Assembly (NCBI GenBank): GCA_963970005.1
Contig: CAXAMN010025273.1
Coordinates: forward strand, 479,596-543,595
From: Durusdinium trenchii
Taxonomy: Eukaryota; Sar; Dinophyceae; Suessiales; Symbiodiniaceae
Reading direction: 5' to 3'
DNA length: 64,000 bases
Both the position numbers and the translations under genes were made by a program. Positions 1 through 11,659 of this stretch are shown here, piece after piece (within the stretch, counting starts at the first letter, position 1; each line of letters opens with the position of its first letter). Under the pieces are notes generated by a model that was not told the origin of the DNA, did not search any database, and saw nothing but the letters and a program-made list of their open reading frames with translations.

Positions 1-1215
1 CTGAGTGCAACATGACCTTTCTTTGGCCATCTTTGGCCACAAAATATATAGGAAAGCGGGATGAAGGGGGAACTCGCCACCCAAACCACATGTTGAACCC
101 CAAAAAGGTCACTGATGGCAATTTTGAACAAAAAACAGCTGGGGAATGATGATCCCCTCTTTCTGGATGATATAAAACACTTGCCAGGCATGTGTCCTCC
201 CTTTGGATGGGCCCTGGGTGCATTAATCCTTGTGGGAAATTTGGCCACTGGGCTGTATGTATGTCGTCTATGGTGCCCGTGGGCCAAAAACGACAAGCAC
301 ATCAACTTGCGCAATTTAAGGGGTGGTTTCCAGGACGCCCCCATAAGAAGGTGCTTCTTCTTCTTAGACACCCCTTCTGGGGCGATCTGACCACTGAAAC
401 ACACCCGGACTCCCGATCCGAGCTACAAAGCAACCGGCCGCGAACACCACGGAGCCTAAGGTCTCTTGCGGAGCGCTCAGCCAAGCAGTCGCAAACCAGC
501 CTCAAAGCCGGGTGACAGGTCTGCTTATTGCAAAGGCCGTGTGACACTGTGGGCAGTGCCTGTGGGCCTCCTCGTCTCCACTTCCCAGAGTCTCTCTCTC
601 TCTCTCTCTCTTGGCGTCTGAACTTAGTTGAAAGCTGAGTTGAAGGCTTCCGAGGTGTTTGAAGAAACAAATGGTAAGAAGCTGGTGGATCAAAAGTGGG
701 ATATCCGAAAGGGCAGCCACCCTCCAACTCCACTCTTAGCTGGAACTCCCCTAAGAGGCGAAGAAGGACCTTCTGTCAACTGATCTGATCGAAGTCCTGG
801 GTGATTGATGTGATTGTTCGATGATGAAAAAACATGCGAAGTGCATGACAAATAGTCGATTTCGATGTAAGTCATGACGTATACTATGACTAAGTCAATA
901 AGTGTGTGCTTGTGCAACATGTCAATTGAATCGACCGTTTCGTCAGTTACATGCAGAGAACCGTTAGGCAAACACACCGCTCTGGATCATGCTTTCCGCC
1001 TTTTTGGGGGGGGGAATTTAAATTTGATGATGATCCTGGAAGATCGTTCGTGGAAATGTCATTTGATGCAATTTGTTTGGGTTGAGATCTGCCGTTTTTG
1101 GCCACCAAGAGGTGTTCCACGTATTTCCACGTCCTATACTGTGCAAAGACTACGGCAACATGATTTCGGAAGCCTATGGAAGCCTTTTGGTCCACATGTA
1201 CCGATCGTCCCCTCA
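1..1215. other. No clear gene
   Basis: Holds a (TC)n tract and shadow ORFs. A minus-strand stretch at about 430-520 (ALRLVCDCLAERSARDL) is open in two frames and not convincing. Confidence 0.3.
592..612. repeat. (TC)n microsatellite
   Basis: An uninterrupted TC run of about 10 units. Confidence 0.85.
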
Positions 1216-1221
1216 TGTTTT

Positions 1222-1347
1222 CTCCACCCTTCCACCATCTTCCCAGCTTGCTCAGCTTCGTCCAAGGCACCGAAAGCCAGCTCCAAGCCAACGTGCCAAG
1301 CCATCAAGAGAGCAGCCCCGGGGGCCACGACCTCAACATCCGTAGCC
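1222..1347 (-). CDS. Isolated candidate exon with hydrophobic segment
   Basis: After an acceptor GTAG (1348) the minus strand reads TDVEVVAPGAALLMAWHVGL and ELAFGALDEAEQAGKMVEG. The first half could be a membrane helix. A second possible exon lies at about 1535-1640, where two frames are open and I cannot choose between them. Family unknown. Confidence 0.35.
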
Positions 1348-2612
1348 CTACGGGGATGCCACCCCCGCCTCCATGTGGAGCGCAGCGCGGCCATGAACGG
1401 ATGGATTCGGAGGGTGCGGTGAACACCCACGTTCGACTTGTGGCCTTGCCCAAGAACATTAAGACATCCAAATAACGGATGATCTATATATGGAACAAAC
1501 AACATGAAAAAAAACACACATCGAAACATGCAATCGTCTTTTGCGCTTTCGAGTTGCCAGGAGCACCAGGAGATTCTTCCCAAGCTCTTCCACACAGCTT
1601 CGGCCGGGGGCGTGAAAGCGCCGCGCTGCGGTGAGCCCTAGTGTGGCCACGATGGGAATGCCCCAAAGCCTCGGTTCTCGAGCTATTGATGATCAGACTT
1701 AGGGCATTGGGACTGGAATTTACCATCAACCCCAAGTCAACCACCCCAATGTATATTAGTATCCGGTAATATGGCAAACGTATGCTAAAATAATAGCCTT
1801 GGACTCGAAAAGGCACCTTTTTCCGTGCACCGGCAAAAGTTGACTTTTGAGTGAGTCGCAAGGACGGTTTTGTTTTGTTGACGGTGTTTTTGGGGAGCAG
1901 TTTCTTGCTTAGGCCTGTGACAGCCTGCTCATTCCCGATTGAAGCCATCGATGGCCCAAAACTATTTTTGCTACCTTTCCATGGTGGTTGCAGGTGCACA
2001 TCCCCGTTGGCCAAACTGCTCGGCATATTTTGTGAGGATTGCAGGTTTTCTGTTGGGTTTTGTGGCAAAATGTGGCAAAGTAACCACCTGTACCAAACAT
2101 GGTTGAACAAAATAGGCATGAGATGGCATGAGTGAATCAGTTTACAGGAGTTGTCAAGATTGGAAAAGGCATTTGTGCAAGGAACAAATGCAAATTTTAG
2201 CAGGAAAAATGCATAATTTTTCCGTCCACCTGACTGATACACTCTTGGAGGCTCCAGTCACGACAATGCTTGACTCAACTTAAAAAATGAGCAGAATTAA
2301 AACAATATGTCCACTGCCGCAGTGGGTAAAGGCGTTGGTATTCTTATTGACTTTCGCTCACCTTACTCCAGTGGAGTTTTATCCAGTCCAGCACAAACCT
2401 CAAAATAGGCGTTCTTGTTTTTGTGGTGCTTGGTGTTTGCGCAGAAATTGCAAATGGCGTCTTTATTTGCAGGATGCCAACGGCATCAATTTCAGTCTGC
2501 AAAAAACTATAAAATTACCACTATATATAGGAACAAAGAGCTACCAGGGGCTCCTGGCCTCACTACTAAACTAGGAGCAAGGACGCTACGTTCGGGGCTC
2601 CTGGCATTGCTA

Positions 2613-2741
2613 CTACCGTAGATGGACGAAATATTCAAACGCAAATTCAATCAAGTTATGTTCAACATTGACCTTTGGGGGTCAGGGGTTGGCGACAGTT
2701 ATTGACACATGGGTTTGAATATTTGGTCCATCTACTGTAGG
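2613..2741. repeat. MITE-like element with about 28-bp terminal inverted repeats
   Basis: The left arm CTACCGTAGATGGACGAAAT (2613-) pairs with the reverse complement of the right arm ending CCATCTACTGTAG (2740), with about two mismatches over 28 bp. The total is about 129 bp with no coding capacity. Confidence 0.65.
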
Positions 2742-3221
2742 AACAAGAAGCCCTCCAGAAATCTGCTTCGGATTCCTTCGGGCCCGGCAACATCCGAAGT
2801 CGGAACTACGGCAAAGGATCGCCGACCGGAGCGTGCGTTTCTGTTTAAGAAATTGGGACTGCCCATCACATACGATCACATCGGTGAACACCAAACATGG
2901 CACCAAATAGAATATCCCTTGAATAATGCTTAAAGGTTGAACCCAGGATTGATTTTATAAGTCCTTTCGGACTGAGGTGACTTCCTTATTTTTTTGTGTG
3001 CTGAGGTTGGACATCATTTTTTGAAGCAAGACTTCGGGTTTACTTGACCGACCATTTATTAAAATCCTTCTCCCAAGGCCACTCGGCCTTCTCAAAGTAT
3101 CGTTACAAGTCTTATTTAAATCCTGGCATTGACCCTGGTGTCTCTACTGAACAAGATCTTGTCACGTTTTGTGTGCTAATCAGTCACGTCTGGTGTCAGT
3201 GTAAGTTCCATTCAGGAACTG

Positions 3222-3270
3222 CTGATTCTGCTGATTCTGATCTGCTGATTCTGGTCTGCTGATTCTACTG
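3222..3270. repeat. CTGCTGATTCTG minisatellite
   Basis: Four imperfect copies of an 8-14 bp unit around CTGATTCTG. Confidence 0.55.
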
Positions 3271-5078
3271 CGCCCCCCTGAATCATTGCCGACTGTCCAC
3301 GACATCAGACATGAACCCGATCGACGGAAAAAACCGATCGACGGAAGAGAAATGCAGTATATGCAGAAGAGCACGACATGTACCCCAACTCTATTGATGT
3401 CTATTGGATAGAGGCAAAGAAAACTAAAATCCTGACCTTGACCCACAAGGACCTCCATGTTAAAGATAAACATGTGTTTATAGAATCCTGTGTCTAACCT
3501 ACCATATGTCCCTTAAGTTCAGTAGTACCGTGACTTAACATGCTTTTCTGAAGTTCTGGACCAACGATCAATTTTCAAAGCCTAATCTTTTTTTGGTGAT
3601 TTCTGAAGTCCTGGACGTACGTGATTTTCGGGATTTTTAAAATAAATCCCGGGGTTGGGGTCAAGGATTTTGGTATACATTATATACGGTTAAATCCGTT
3701 AGACCATGCAAACAAAATCATCAAATACACGTCAGCCCTGCACGCACCACAACAAAAAGGAGACTTCATGAGACTTCGTTCTAGACCGCCCAAGGGCCAC
3801 CAGGCGAGACAGCGAAGCACCATGAAGGCCAGCAGAATTCGCTCGTGCTCCTCTGCTGCGATGCTGACAGTGGCCTCAGCTCAACGGATCCGTTTCGGAT
3901 CGAATCCGCACCTGACAGTCCGCACCCAGCCGGACGGTGGTCACAGATGGTCAGGACTGACCGCGTTGTGATCAGGTTCCATCCAACCACTATACCCTTT
4001 GGATCCCTTTGGATCTTTTGGGTGGTGCTGGTGCAAATTCTAAGCTGCTGGACCTGAGACAAGCACTTCCCCATGAAAGCGACTGCATGCCATTCGGAAC
4101 AGGAACTCCTGCAAAAAACACTATAGGCATCGCTTGTTGCGCGTTTTGCGCCAACGCATTGCCCGCCCAAACAACAAAACACACGCGGCAAGGAGCTGGT
4201 ATTTGGACAGGCCTCATGGACAGCTTTCACCCTTGAGGGATAATCCAGGCATCAGTGTTTTTCAAGTGCTTTCAGCCCCTCCAGCTCGGTTTAAGGAACC
4301 GAGCCACATCCATGCACACCCAAATCAAAGGTACAGTTGAGGACACCACCCAGACCTGAGTACGAACGAGCGCGGTTGGCGGATCTCCGATGAAATGAGC
4401 GAGCGCCAGGCACAGCAGCCGATAGGTTGGGCTTGGGCGTGTTCTACTAGATTCACTCCAGTCTGGTCTTCAGAACATGAAATGATGGACATATATGCAT
4501 CACTATATCTTTCTACGTGTCATGATCTGCGGTGGCATCTCGTATGTTACTTAAGCAAGGTTGATTCACTGATGTTCCTAGGTGACCAGGATTGAATGCT
4601 CAAACGCTTTCCAACCAAACCGGCCCGGATCAGGTCCTTCACCGAAAGAAGATCTCGCAAATGAGTGGAGATTCTTGAAAAGCTGGGCCAAGAAAAGTGT
4701 TCACATTCTCGCTTATCTGTGGCCTAAGCCACAAATAGAATTACTTTGAAGTACTGCCTTCTAGAAAGCTCCCTTGTTCGCCTTGAAAAGCTCTGAAGAG
4801 GAACATATGTAGAAAAAAACACTTTTGGGCGCCGGAAGGCCCAAATCATATGATCTCACAATTGCGGCAACGCTGGAGTATGCGCGCTTGCGGAGAGATG
4901 CCTAAAATGAGAGTTCGAACAATACGATGCTTCATGACATGACACATCTTTACACTTCTATGATCATCGGCATGCATGTTATCCATGGCATATGCTATCC
5001 TTCGTTGGATCGGGGATGGTGCTGCCTCGACCCGTCACCCTGCAGCTCTGCCCCGGTCGACCCGTTGGTTCATCGGGC

Positions 5079-5183
5079 GGCGTAGGGAAAGGCGTCGACG
5101 CCCAGCTGCTCCGCCAGCGCCCGCTTCACGGAGGAGCGCACCGTTTCATCGAAGGCGTCCTCCGAGCCGAACCAAGTCGTGAC
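5079..5183 (-). CDS. Isolated exon of an unrecognised gene
   Basis: A 35-codon exon between an acceptor CCAG (5184) and a GC donor (5078). It reads VTTWFGSEDAFDETVRSSVK and then RALAEQLGVDAFPYA. The frame ends in TGA soon after, so it could also be a terminal exon. Composition is clearly more protein-like than the neighbouring sequence and the local GC content is higher. No partner exon was found. Family unknown. Confidence 0.45.
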
Positions 5184-5189
5184 CTGGCG

Positions 5190-6940
5190 GAACCACCGGA
5201 GGGCCGCAGCGCCGGGGGGAGGGGATGAAGGGGGAAGCATTTGGGAGCTCTGCTCTGAGTGGTTCATCGTTTTCCGGAAGTGCCAGAAATTGCCACCACA
5301 ATTGTCACAATGGCGTGAAGTTGGTTTTGAACGTGTGGATACCTACCCGCTGAAGTGTTTGTATTGTATAAGGGCGGAATTTGGGTTTATAAACACAGAC
5401 GCAGGTTTATAATAAAGTCAGGGTTGGTCACTATAAAAATGCAGAACCGATCTAGTTAAACAATGAGAAACCGCAGAACTGAAGTCATCAAAAAAATATG
5501 TAAAACCTATTATATATATGAATGCACATGTCCACAAAAACTCTGATGTCAAAACTGTGGGAACTCTGTCATATGTTTTAATCATGCAGTTCCAACATCA
5601 AAAGGCTCTGGCACCTACTCAAAGGTCTTCTGATCCGATCAATGGGTTTTGCCATGAATAAATGGTATGTAAACTTTTGATATGTTGTCCATGCCTAGAA
5701 CCGGTTTGATCTGTGTTTTGATATGAAAAGACGTTGTTTTGGCTCCAAAACAGGGGGGTCGATCAGGTTCTAGGTGAGTTTTGATGGTTCTGAAGTGTTT
5801 CTCCTGGGAGGGCGTGGAAAAACACGAACGGGCTTGGCGGGGTGAGGAGTATATAAAATTGATTTTGTGGGAGGGTGTGCACAAATACGATTTGCCGTGG
5901 CAGGGTGAGGTGTTTATAAAATGGGTTGTTAAGTTTATGTCACCTGAAGTGAGCCTATGATCTTTTGTTGTAATATTGTGCCTCTCCGCTGGCTCGCTCT
6001 TGGATTTCATATCTTGTTTCAATTTTTCTAACACGCGAGGGAGTTGTTTTGTAAAGGAACAGGTTTCCCACTTCACTAAGGAGTATAAAATTGCTATATA
6101 TACTGGTACATTGTCCGACGTACGAACAGGTCGACTCCAGGTAATTAGTGAAGTGTGGGTGCCAGTTCCAGTCACATGCAACTCCTTCCATGTGCTCAGT
6201 TGCTCCATCCATGTTCAGAATGGTTCCACCATGCCACTCCCATCCCCATCGGATCGGCCGACCAATCCAGATCTGTACTGGCCCGCCCGTCTCCGCAATC
6301 AAGCCACGCACTGGCGGACAATCTCCCGATCACAAACGGCGATGCTCTGCCCCGTCGAGGGGTTCACATGGTCAACCTAGCAAGGCTCAGAGGTCGAACT
6401 GGGATGGTCGAAAAGCACGGCTTGTAAAGATGATGAATTTTCCGGGAATTCTCATGCAATGTCCTCTACTGTAGTGCCACAGCCTGTTTTCTGATACATA
6501 TGTCTGACAGGAACGCACGGCAAACAACTACAAGAGGAAAAATGCCAAGTCGTGCACTTGTTCCACCATACTGTTCGCGTGCACGCGTGCCAGTGTCAGT
6601 GTGTGTGACGCTCTGCGTGCGCGTGTGGGTGTGGTGTGTGTGTGCCACCCTCCGTCCCCAGGAGTTCTTTCGACCGAAACTCTTTTACCATCCGCAGGGG
6701 CGTGTGACACTCTTATCCTATCACAGGGACGAAGCTGTGGATAAGAGTGGGAAGGGAAACTTGGCCAGTTTCCTGTACCTGCGATCAACACATTGACTCC
6801 ACTGGTGTCCCTCGGCCGCTGTGTTGTTGTTTTCATGGTTCTTGCACGATAGATTCCAAAACAATTCACACCGCTTTCAGCCGCTCGTGCACTGTCGTTG
6901 AATTGCTGCAGATGTGCACAAACACTGTTTGGAAACATCT
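5190..6940. other. Intergenic or intronic sequence
   Basis: AT-rich, with a GT-rich tract near 6592-6645. Nothing coding was recognised. Confidence 0.35.
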
Positions 6941-6945
6941 AAAAT

Positions 6946-7458
6946 CTACAAGTCACTGGACTCAGCCGCCTTTCGGTTCCATCGTTCGTTTTGACGTGGA
7001 TTCTGGTTCAAAACCCATTGTCTAAGTGTGTGCGGGAAACGTTCATTGCATCCATTGGCCAAGTAGTAAAGTTCCTCCGCAAACCAATGCAAATCAGTGT
7101 TGACCAGCAAATCAACTTTCACTGGTGCGCGAAACTTTAGTGGCTGTCTGCGGGTTACACCACGAACATCACCCGTGTCGAACTCCATCCAGGTTCCTCC
7201 GACCCTTGTCGCCAGTTTGGCGTCACGTGGGACGGTTTTTTGTGTTCCTTCGAAAGCGGCCGCTCGAGGTTTTGGATGTTTTGGATGGTCAACGCATCGA
7301 CCAAAACGGTGCAAACACGAGGAGAAATCGATCTGATGCCAAGGGGCACTACAGCACCAGCAGTGAGCCGTTTGAAGACGAAAGTGTTGCAAAGAGCCTT
7401 GGAGTGGCTGAAGGAGAGACGTGAAGGACGGGTTCTTTGTGGGGCCCAGGGCCCCCAA
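6946..7458 (-). CDS. Unrecognised 170-codon ORF
   Basis: A single open frame from ATG 7458 to the stop at 6946. It is longer than chance ORFs nearby, and its second half looks protein-like (LVNTDLHWFAEELYYLANG). No conserved motif was recognised. The first 40 codons are low in typical coding pattern, so the true start may be internal or at an acceptor. It could be a fragment of an old mobile element. Confidence 0.35.
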   Translation of the reverse strand: MGALGPTKNPSFTSLLQPLQGSLQHFRLQTAHCWCCSAPWHQIDFSSCLHRFGRCVDHPKHPKPRAAAFEGTQKTVPRDAKLATRVGGTWMEFDTGDVRGVTRRQPLKFRAPVKVDLLVNTDLHWFAEELYYLANGCNERFPHTLRQWVLNQNPRQNERWNRKAAESSDL

Positions 7459-7459
7459 G

Positions 7460-8864
7460 GGCCCTGGCCCTGAGGTACACCCTCCTCGTCATGATCAAGC
7501 CAAATGCTTCAAAATGCTTCAAAGCTACACCATTGGAGGGGCTTCTTTACTCCACCAGGTGACTCACAAATGTATACATTCCAACAATCACGTTCGACGA
7601 GGTGCTATCCATGGAGGAAGTCGGGGCACCCCGGTCACATCCACGGCCCCTAAATGGGACAAAACACCACCCAACTATACCCAACTCCATGTGTGCTGGG
7701 TACCTCATGATACCTCGCTACAGCTCTGGAGGTCCTCCATTCCTACAGGGGCACGGTTCCATGAACCACCCAAGAACCGCAGATTCCAGTACTCCAAACA
7801 TGTTGCCACCCCCAGTACTCCAACCCTGCAGCGCACGGAACGGTTCGCGGACTCCAGCGCACGGAAGTAATTCCTAAAGGCCCAAATCAGGACGTAGCCT
7901 TCACCGCACACCTCAGTGGCGAAGGCTGGAGATGGCTCCGACCCTTCGTGGGACCCCATCGGTTTCTGCGGGCGGATCGCGGACTCGAAAAAGGGTCCAA
8001 AGGAAAAATGGTTGACTTGGGATCATTTCGTGTCTGGGACATGGTTCATCGGTCCAAATCCCTTCGCTCTCCGGATCGGACGAACCTTCCCCACGCGGTA
8101 CGGTCACACTACGCTGTGACAGCAATATGAAGATTTAAAACCATTTAAAAACCATTCTGGTACAGTCTTTTTTTGGCATCCACAGTCTAATTACATGACG
8201 CTTCAAACGCACTGTGACAAGGCTTTGCATGGTTTTAGCCTGGTGGATTCCAAACCAGTCGTTTCGAGTTGATGCCACCAGTTCGAACTCGGCGTCTTCT
8301 TGACCTCCCACCCACCCTGTCGCCGGATGTGATGACGTGACTACCCTCCAGTCACCCTCAGGGGCAAACTGACTGAGAGTCAACCCCTTCGACTACCCCA
8401 ACAGGTTCGGAACTCTTCGGACAGGTGAAGTTCACCAGGTCCGGGGCGAAAACGACCCGGACCGTCCAGGCCGAAACACAACAGCGAAACAGCTGTTTCA
8501 GCGTTCCTGTTCAGAAAGCGACTTCTTCATGTGCCTAAAGTTTCATTAGAAAAAGCCCACCAAATTCCACAAGCTTTTCCAAATGTGAAGATCTGGTTTT
8601 AATTGTTTTTCCGCCCCCCTCTGTGGTAGCATTTCTGAACCTCTCCCTCCTGTGAAAAAACAAATGAAAGCGCGTTGGGTCCACGCGTCGCGCGCGTTGA
8701 CGAACGCGCGCTTTTTGGACCAAAGGGCCACGGGGCACAGGATCGACCAAACAACCCAGGGACTGTCAAGGGGCACGAACAAGAAGGCGATGCTAGCCAG
8801 TATGATCTGCCCACGAGGCACAAACACACCCCGCTGTGGTCGAGAGGGAGTAACATTTTGCACA
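7460..8864. other. Left flank of the MULE, no clear gene
   Basis: Contains a GC-rich inverted stretch at 7440-7473 and a CpG-rich stretch at 8669-8712. No supported exon. Confidence 0.3.
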
Positions 8865-8873
8865 ATAAAATGT
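8865..8873. repeat. Left target-site duplication of the MULE
   Basis: ATAAAATGT lies directly outside the left terminal inverted repeat and is identical to 16674-16682. Its 9-bp length is characteristic of MULE insertion. Confidence 0.88.
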
Positions 8874-8910
8874 GGGCTCCGTGTTTATTGCGCCTGTAAA
8901 CGGTGTTTTT
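8874..8910 (+). repeat. Left terminal inverted repeat of the MULE
   Basis: It begins GGGCTCCGTG and continues through TTTATTGCGCCTGTAAACGG. It pairs with 16637-16673 with two mismatches, at positions 6-7. Weaker similarity continues inward through the subterminal repeat array. Confidence 0.88.
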
Positions 8911-9083
8911 TGCACCTGTTGGAGGTTGACGGTGTTTTCTGCGCCGGTTGGGAAACGGTGTTTTTTGCGCATGTTCGCTGGTGTTTTTTGCGCCAGCACC
9001 GGTGTTTTTTGCGCCGGTAAACGGTGTTTTTTGCACCTGTTGGTGTTTTTTGCGCCGGTAAACAGTGTTTTTTGCACCGGTTG
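8900..9083 (+). repeat. Left subterminal repeat array
   Basis: About nine degenerate copies of a 16-20 bp unit with core GGTGTTTTTTGC followed by GCC or ACC and often GGTAAAC. The same core occurs in opposite orientation at the right end (16505-16660). Arrays like this are often transposase binding sites in MULE and hAT elements; binding here is inference. Short plus-strand ORFs rich in Cys, Phe and Val across this array are artefacts of the repeat. Confidence 0.75.
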
Positions 9084-9155
9084 GCAGCAGCACCTGCTGC
9101 AGCACCAGGAGCAGCATGTGCGGCGATCGCAGAAGCAGCAGCAGCAGCAGCAATC
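9083..9155. repeat. CAG-rich stretch
   Basis: CAGCAGCACCTGCTGCAGCACCAG followed by a run of AGCAGC units. It lies inside the transposon between the transposase stop and the left subterminal array, and is probably 3' untranslated sequence. Confidence 0.5.
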
Positions 9156-9666
9156 GTGGGTGAGAACACCAAGAATGCACTGCAATGGTCAAAAAGCAGG
9201 TGATGGATTGAAAGGTGAACAAGCACATGATCGTAGAGGTTAGCTTTTGGGATTTGTTTGCGAAAGGACGTGACAACTTATGTGACATGTCTTTCCGCGA
9301 CAGCCCAGCCTGCTTGAACCCACTGACGGCCGCACTGTACCTGACACAACGACCGGTTCGACGACCAAGTGGCCCAGAACATATTGCAAGACATTGCGCA
9401 AGCATATGAACCACAAAAGAGGAGGAAGAGTTCACACATGCTAGTCGAGCCTTTGCAAAGCAAAACAGCCACAATGCAAAATACTAATCACATTAAAGCT
9501 CGCGCATGCTGACACAAAGACACGCAGTACTCTGGCCACTCGCAGAGCTCGAGAAAGACGGTCTTTTTCCAGTGGCAGCAGGGCGGCAACACTTTGTAGC
9601 TGGTGGCATGCGCATGTGGCAAAGCGGCGCGAAACACCGAGATGACAGAAAGCGAACTGACTATCC
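9156..9666. other. Transposon 3' non-coding segment
   Basis: I see no coding pattern here beyond shadow ORFs. It follows the transposase stop at 9667 and presumably holds the 3' UTR. Confidence 0.4.
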
Positions 9667-11659
9667 TCAAGTTTGACGTCGGCGTCGCTTGCGTGGTGGG
9701 GCATCAGAGACTTTGCGACGACCTGTGCGCTTGCGGGGCTCTGGAACTTCAGTGAGAAGCAGCGGCGGCGCAGGGAAATTCGGCAAGGTCAAGCTGCGAA
9801 GGAAGGTGGAATGTTCGCACTGGCTGTGCATAGCGGCGGCAGCGCAAGAACAAAGCAAACGTGTCGGCCGCACACGCACGTACACCACATCATCAAAGTG
9901 CACACGGAAGGATTGCAGTGATAGATTTGTAGAACTGTCAAACAAGTCGGGCAAGCTGCGCGCGCTCAGCAATGTTGGTTGCATCAGCAGCCGCAAGACG
10001 CTTTGCGCCACACTCCGATTCAATGGCGAAGTTGCTGCAGTGGCTGCACAAGCAACCCAGGAATGATCTGAGCATTGTTGCACGAGGTAGCACGAGTTCG
10101 GCGGCAATTTCAAGAAGTTGGCAGCCGTGGTGCGCCCAGCTCGCGCCAAAGCTGTGCCATTCACTAACTGTGGGTCTTGTCCGGCTGGCTGGAAGCACAA
10201 AGGTGCAGCTTCTGCCCAAGCATACCAGTCCTGCCAATGCTTCGTATACAGGTTTTGTAAGGCGTGCAAACAATGGTTGATGTCCCCACGGCCGCCGAGA
10301 GAAGCCAGTTCCGTCTGCCACGCGCCATGTAAAGCTTCTGCAGGCTCACTGCCACTGCCAGAGCCGGGGATGATGCCATCGAAGCCAACCCAAAAGCTAA
10401 CATAAGAAACATTCTTTGGCAAACCAGTCGCTTGTTCGGAAAAATCGAAGGCAAGGGGCGCTCGTACGTTTGCAACCAGTCGGCTAAAGTCGTTTCATCC
10501 ATGCGCCGCAAGGAGGCCAAAAAAGCTTTCCACAACCAGCTGAACAAAGGCAGCGTCGGGATGAACCGAAGCAGCGCAATGATAGTCAAAGCATAATGCA
10601 AATGCTTTTTGACATGCTTACCATTGCGAAGCACAACGTGACGACACTTTGACTGCATGACGGTGTGCGATTTTTCTTTGAAGTGAAAAAAATCGTCGCA
10701 TGCCCGTGAATGTGGGAACACTTCTCGACGAGCTTCTTCCGTGCTGGGGTGGAAATCTTTATGGATTTGCAAGCTTCGCTGCTCTGGCAACGGCAAACTC
10801 CGTGGCTGGCGTTCCGCCCACAAGTCACAGCAAATGCGAAACAGACGACAATAGTTGGGTTTTGTCTCTGCATGAAAGATCGCCTGCGCAACGGGCATGC
10901 CATCCGAGGTCCAGGCCCGGCTTTGGGTCCGAGAACCTTTGCCGGCTTTGGGCAAACGAGTCTTTCTCAGCTGATCTTTCACTAGTAAGCTGGCCGTGGC
11001 CACCCCCATGCCGCGATTCAATACTTTCATCTTTGTGTCGACAGCCAACGCAACATCTTGTCCAGCATAGCGGTCGAAAGTGCTGAGCATTCCAGAGCAA
11101 CCGAAAAGTATACAAACCTCAGTATCAGTGATGATGGGCCCCAACAACAGAAACATAGCGTCGACTTGCTTTGGAAGACTTCGCGGCAGCTGACCGACCT
11201 CCAGAGCCACTGCCGCAACAACAGCTTTATCTTTGTTCAAAGTATCTTTGTTTTTGCGACTGTTGTTTCGCAACCAATTGCCAGCTGAGTGTTGGTGGGC
11301 AAAGATGCTTCTGAACAACCCTCAGCTATGAGTGCCACACGCAAATTTTTGGCACCTCGACCACCTGCAGAGAGAAAGCGGGAAGCAATGCCCTGTTGTT
11401 TCTGAGAAAAAATCTTACCACTAGCACAAGGGGCTTCACCGTGCCCTGAATGTTCACCGGATGCTTGAATGATCAAAGCACCCGGGTTGTACAAAGTTTT
11501 GGCGAGGATGTATTCGCCAGCGACAAGGACACACTTCACTTTCAACACATCGAACCTCAGTGAGAATACGTTCCTTATTTTGCCACACCGTCTTCAATGT
11601 CACCCTGCTGTCAGCCCACTCAGGTCTTTGCCAACGGTGTTGCAGAAGTTGCTGGTTCG
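9667..11659 (-). pseudogene. MULE transposase, broken by three frame shifts
   Basis: The parts appear in MULE order. First a zinc-binding N-terminal domain of FLYWCH/WRKY-GCM1 type: CPCRW near 11530, then EHSGH in another frame near 11450. Next the DDE core: LAVDTKMKV near 11040 for the first Asp, GMPVAQAIFHAET near 10900, and IHKDFHPSTEEARREVFP near 10750 for the second Asp, with CDDFFHF following. Last a SWIM zinc finger, CxC-x8-CxH, at residues 191-204 of the last frame (about 9852-9811), then a basic tail PPRKRRRRQ before the stop. Reading must change frame near 11500, near 11250 and near 10460. The first two shifts cancel. Each lies beside a short homopolymer, so sequencing error is an alternative to decay. 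No splice-site pair explains the shifts. The family call is strong. Confidence 0.82.

Larger units (their letters stand above)
1650..5070. other. Intergenic or intronic sequence
   Basis: Apart from the MITE at 2613-2741 and the minisatellite at 3222-3270, I see no coding pattern or RNA gene. Confidence 0.35.

Noticed and set aside
8599-9474. Minus-strand 291-codon ORF and several plus-strand Cys/Phe-rich ORFs
   Set aside because: They run through the subterminal repeat array and CAG-rich tract of the transposon and cross its boundary; their composition is a product of the repeats.
11454-11540. An intron to explain the first transposase frame change (GTGTGT ... TTCAAG)
   Set aside because: Removing it gives the wrong phase and immediately a stop codon, and it would delete the CPCRW zinc-ligand segment.
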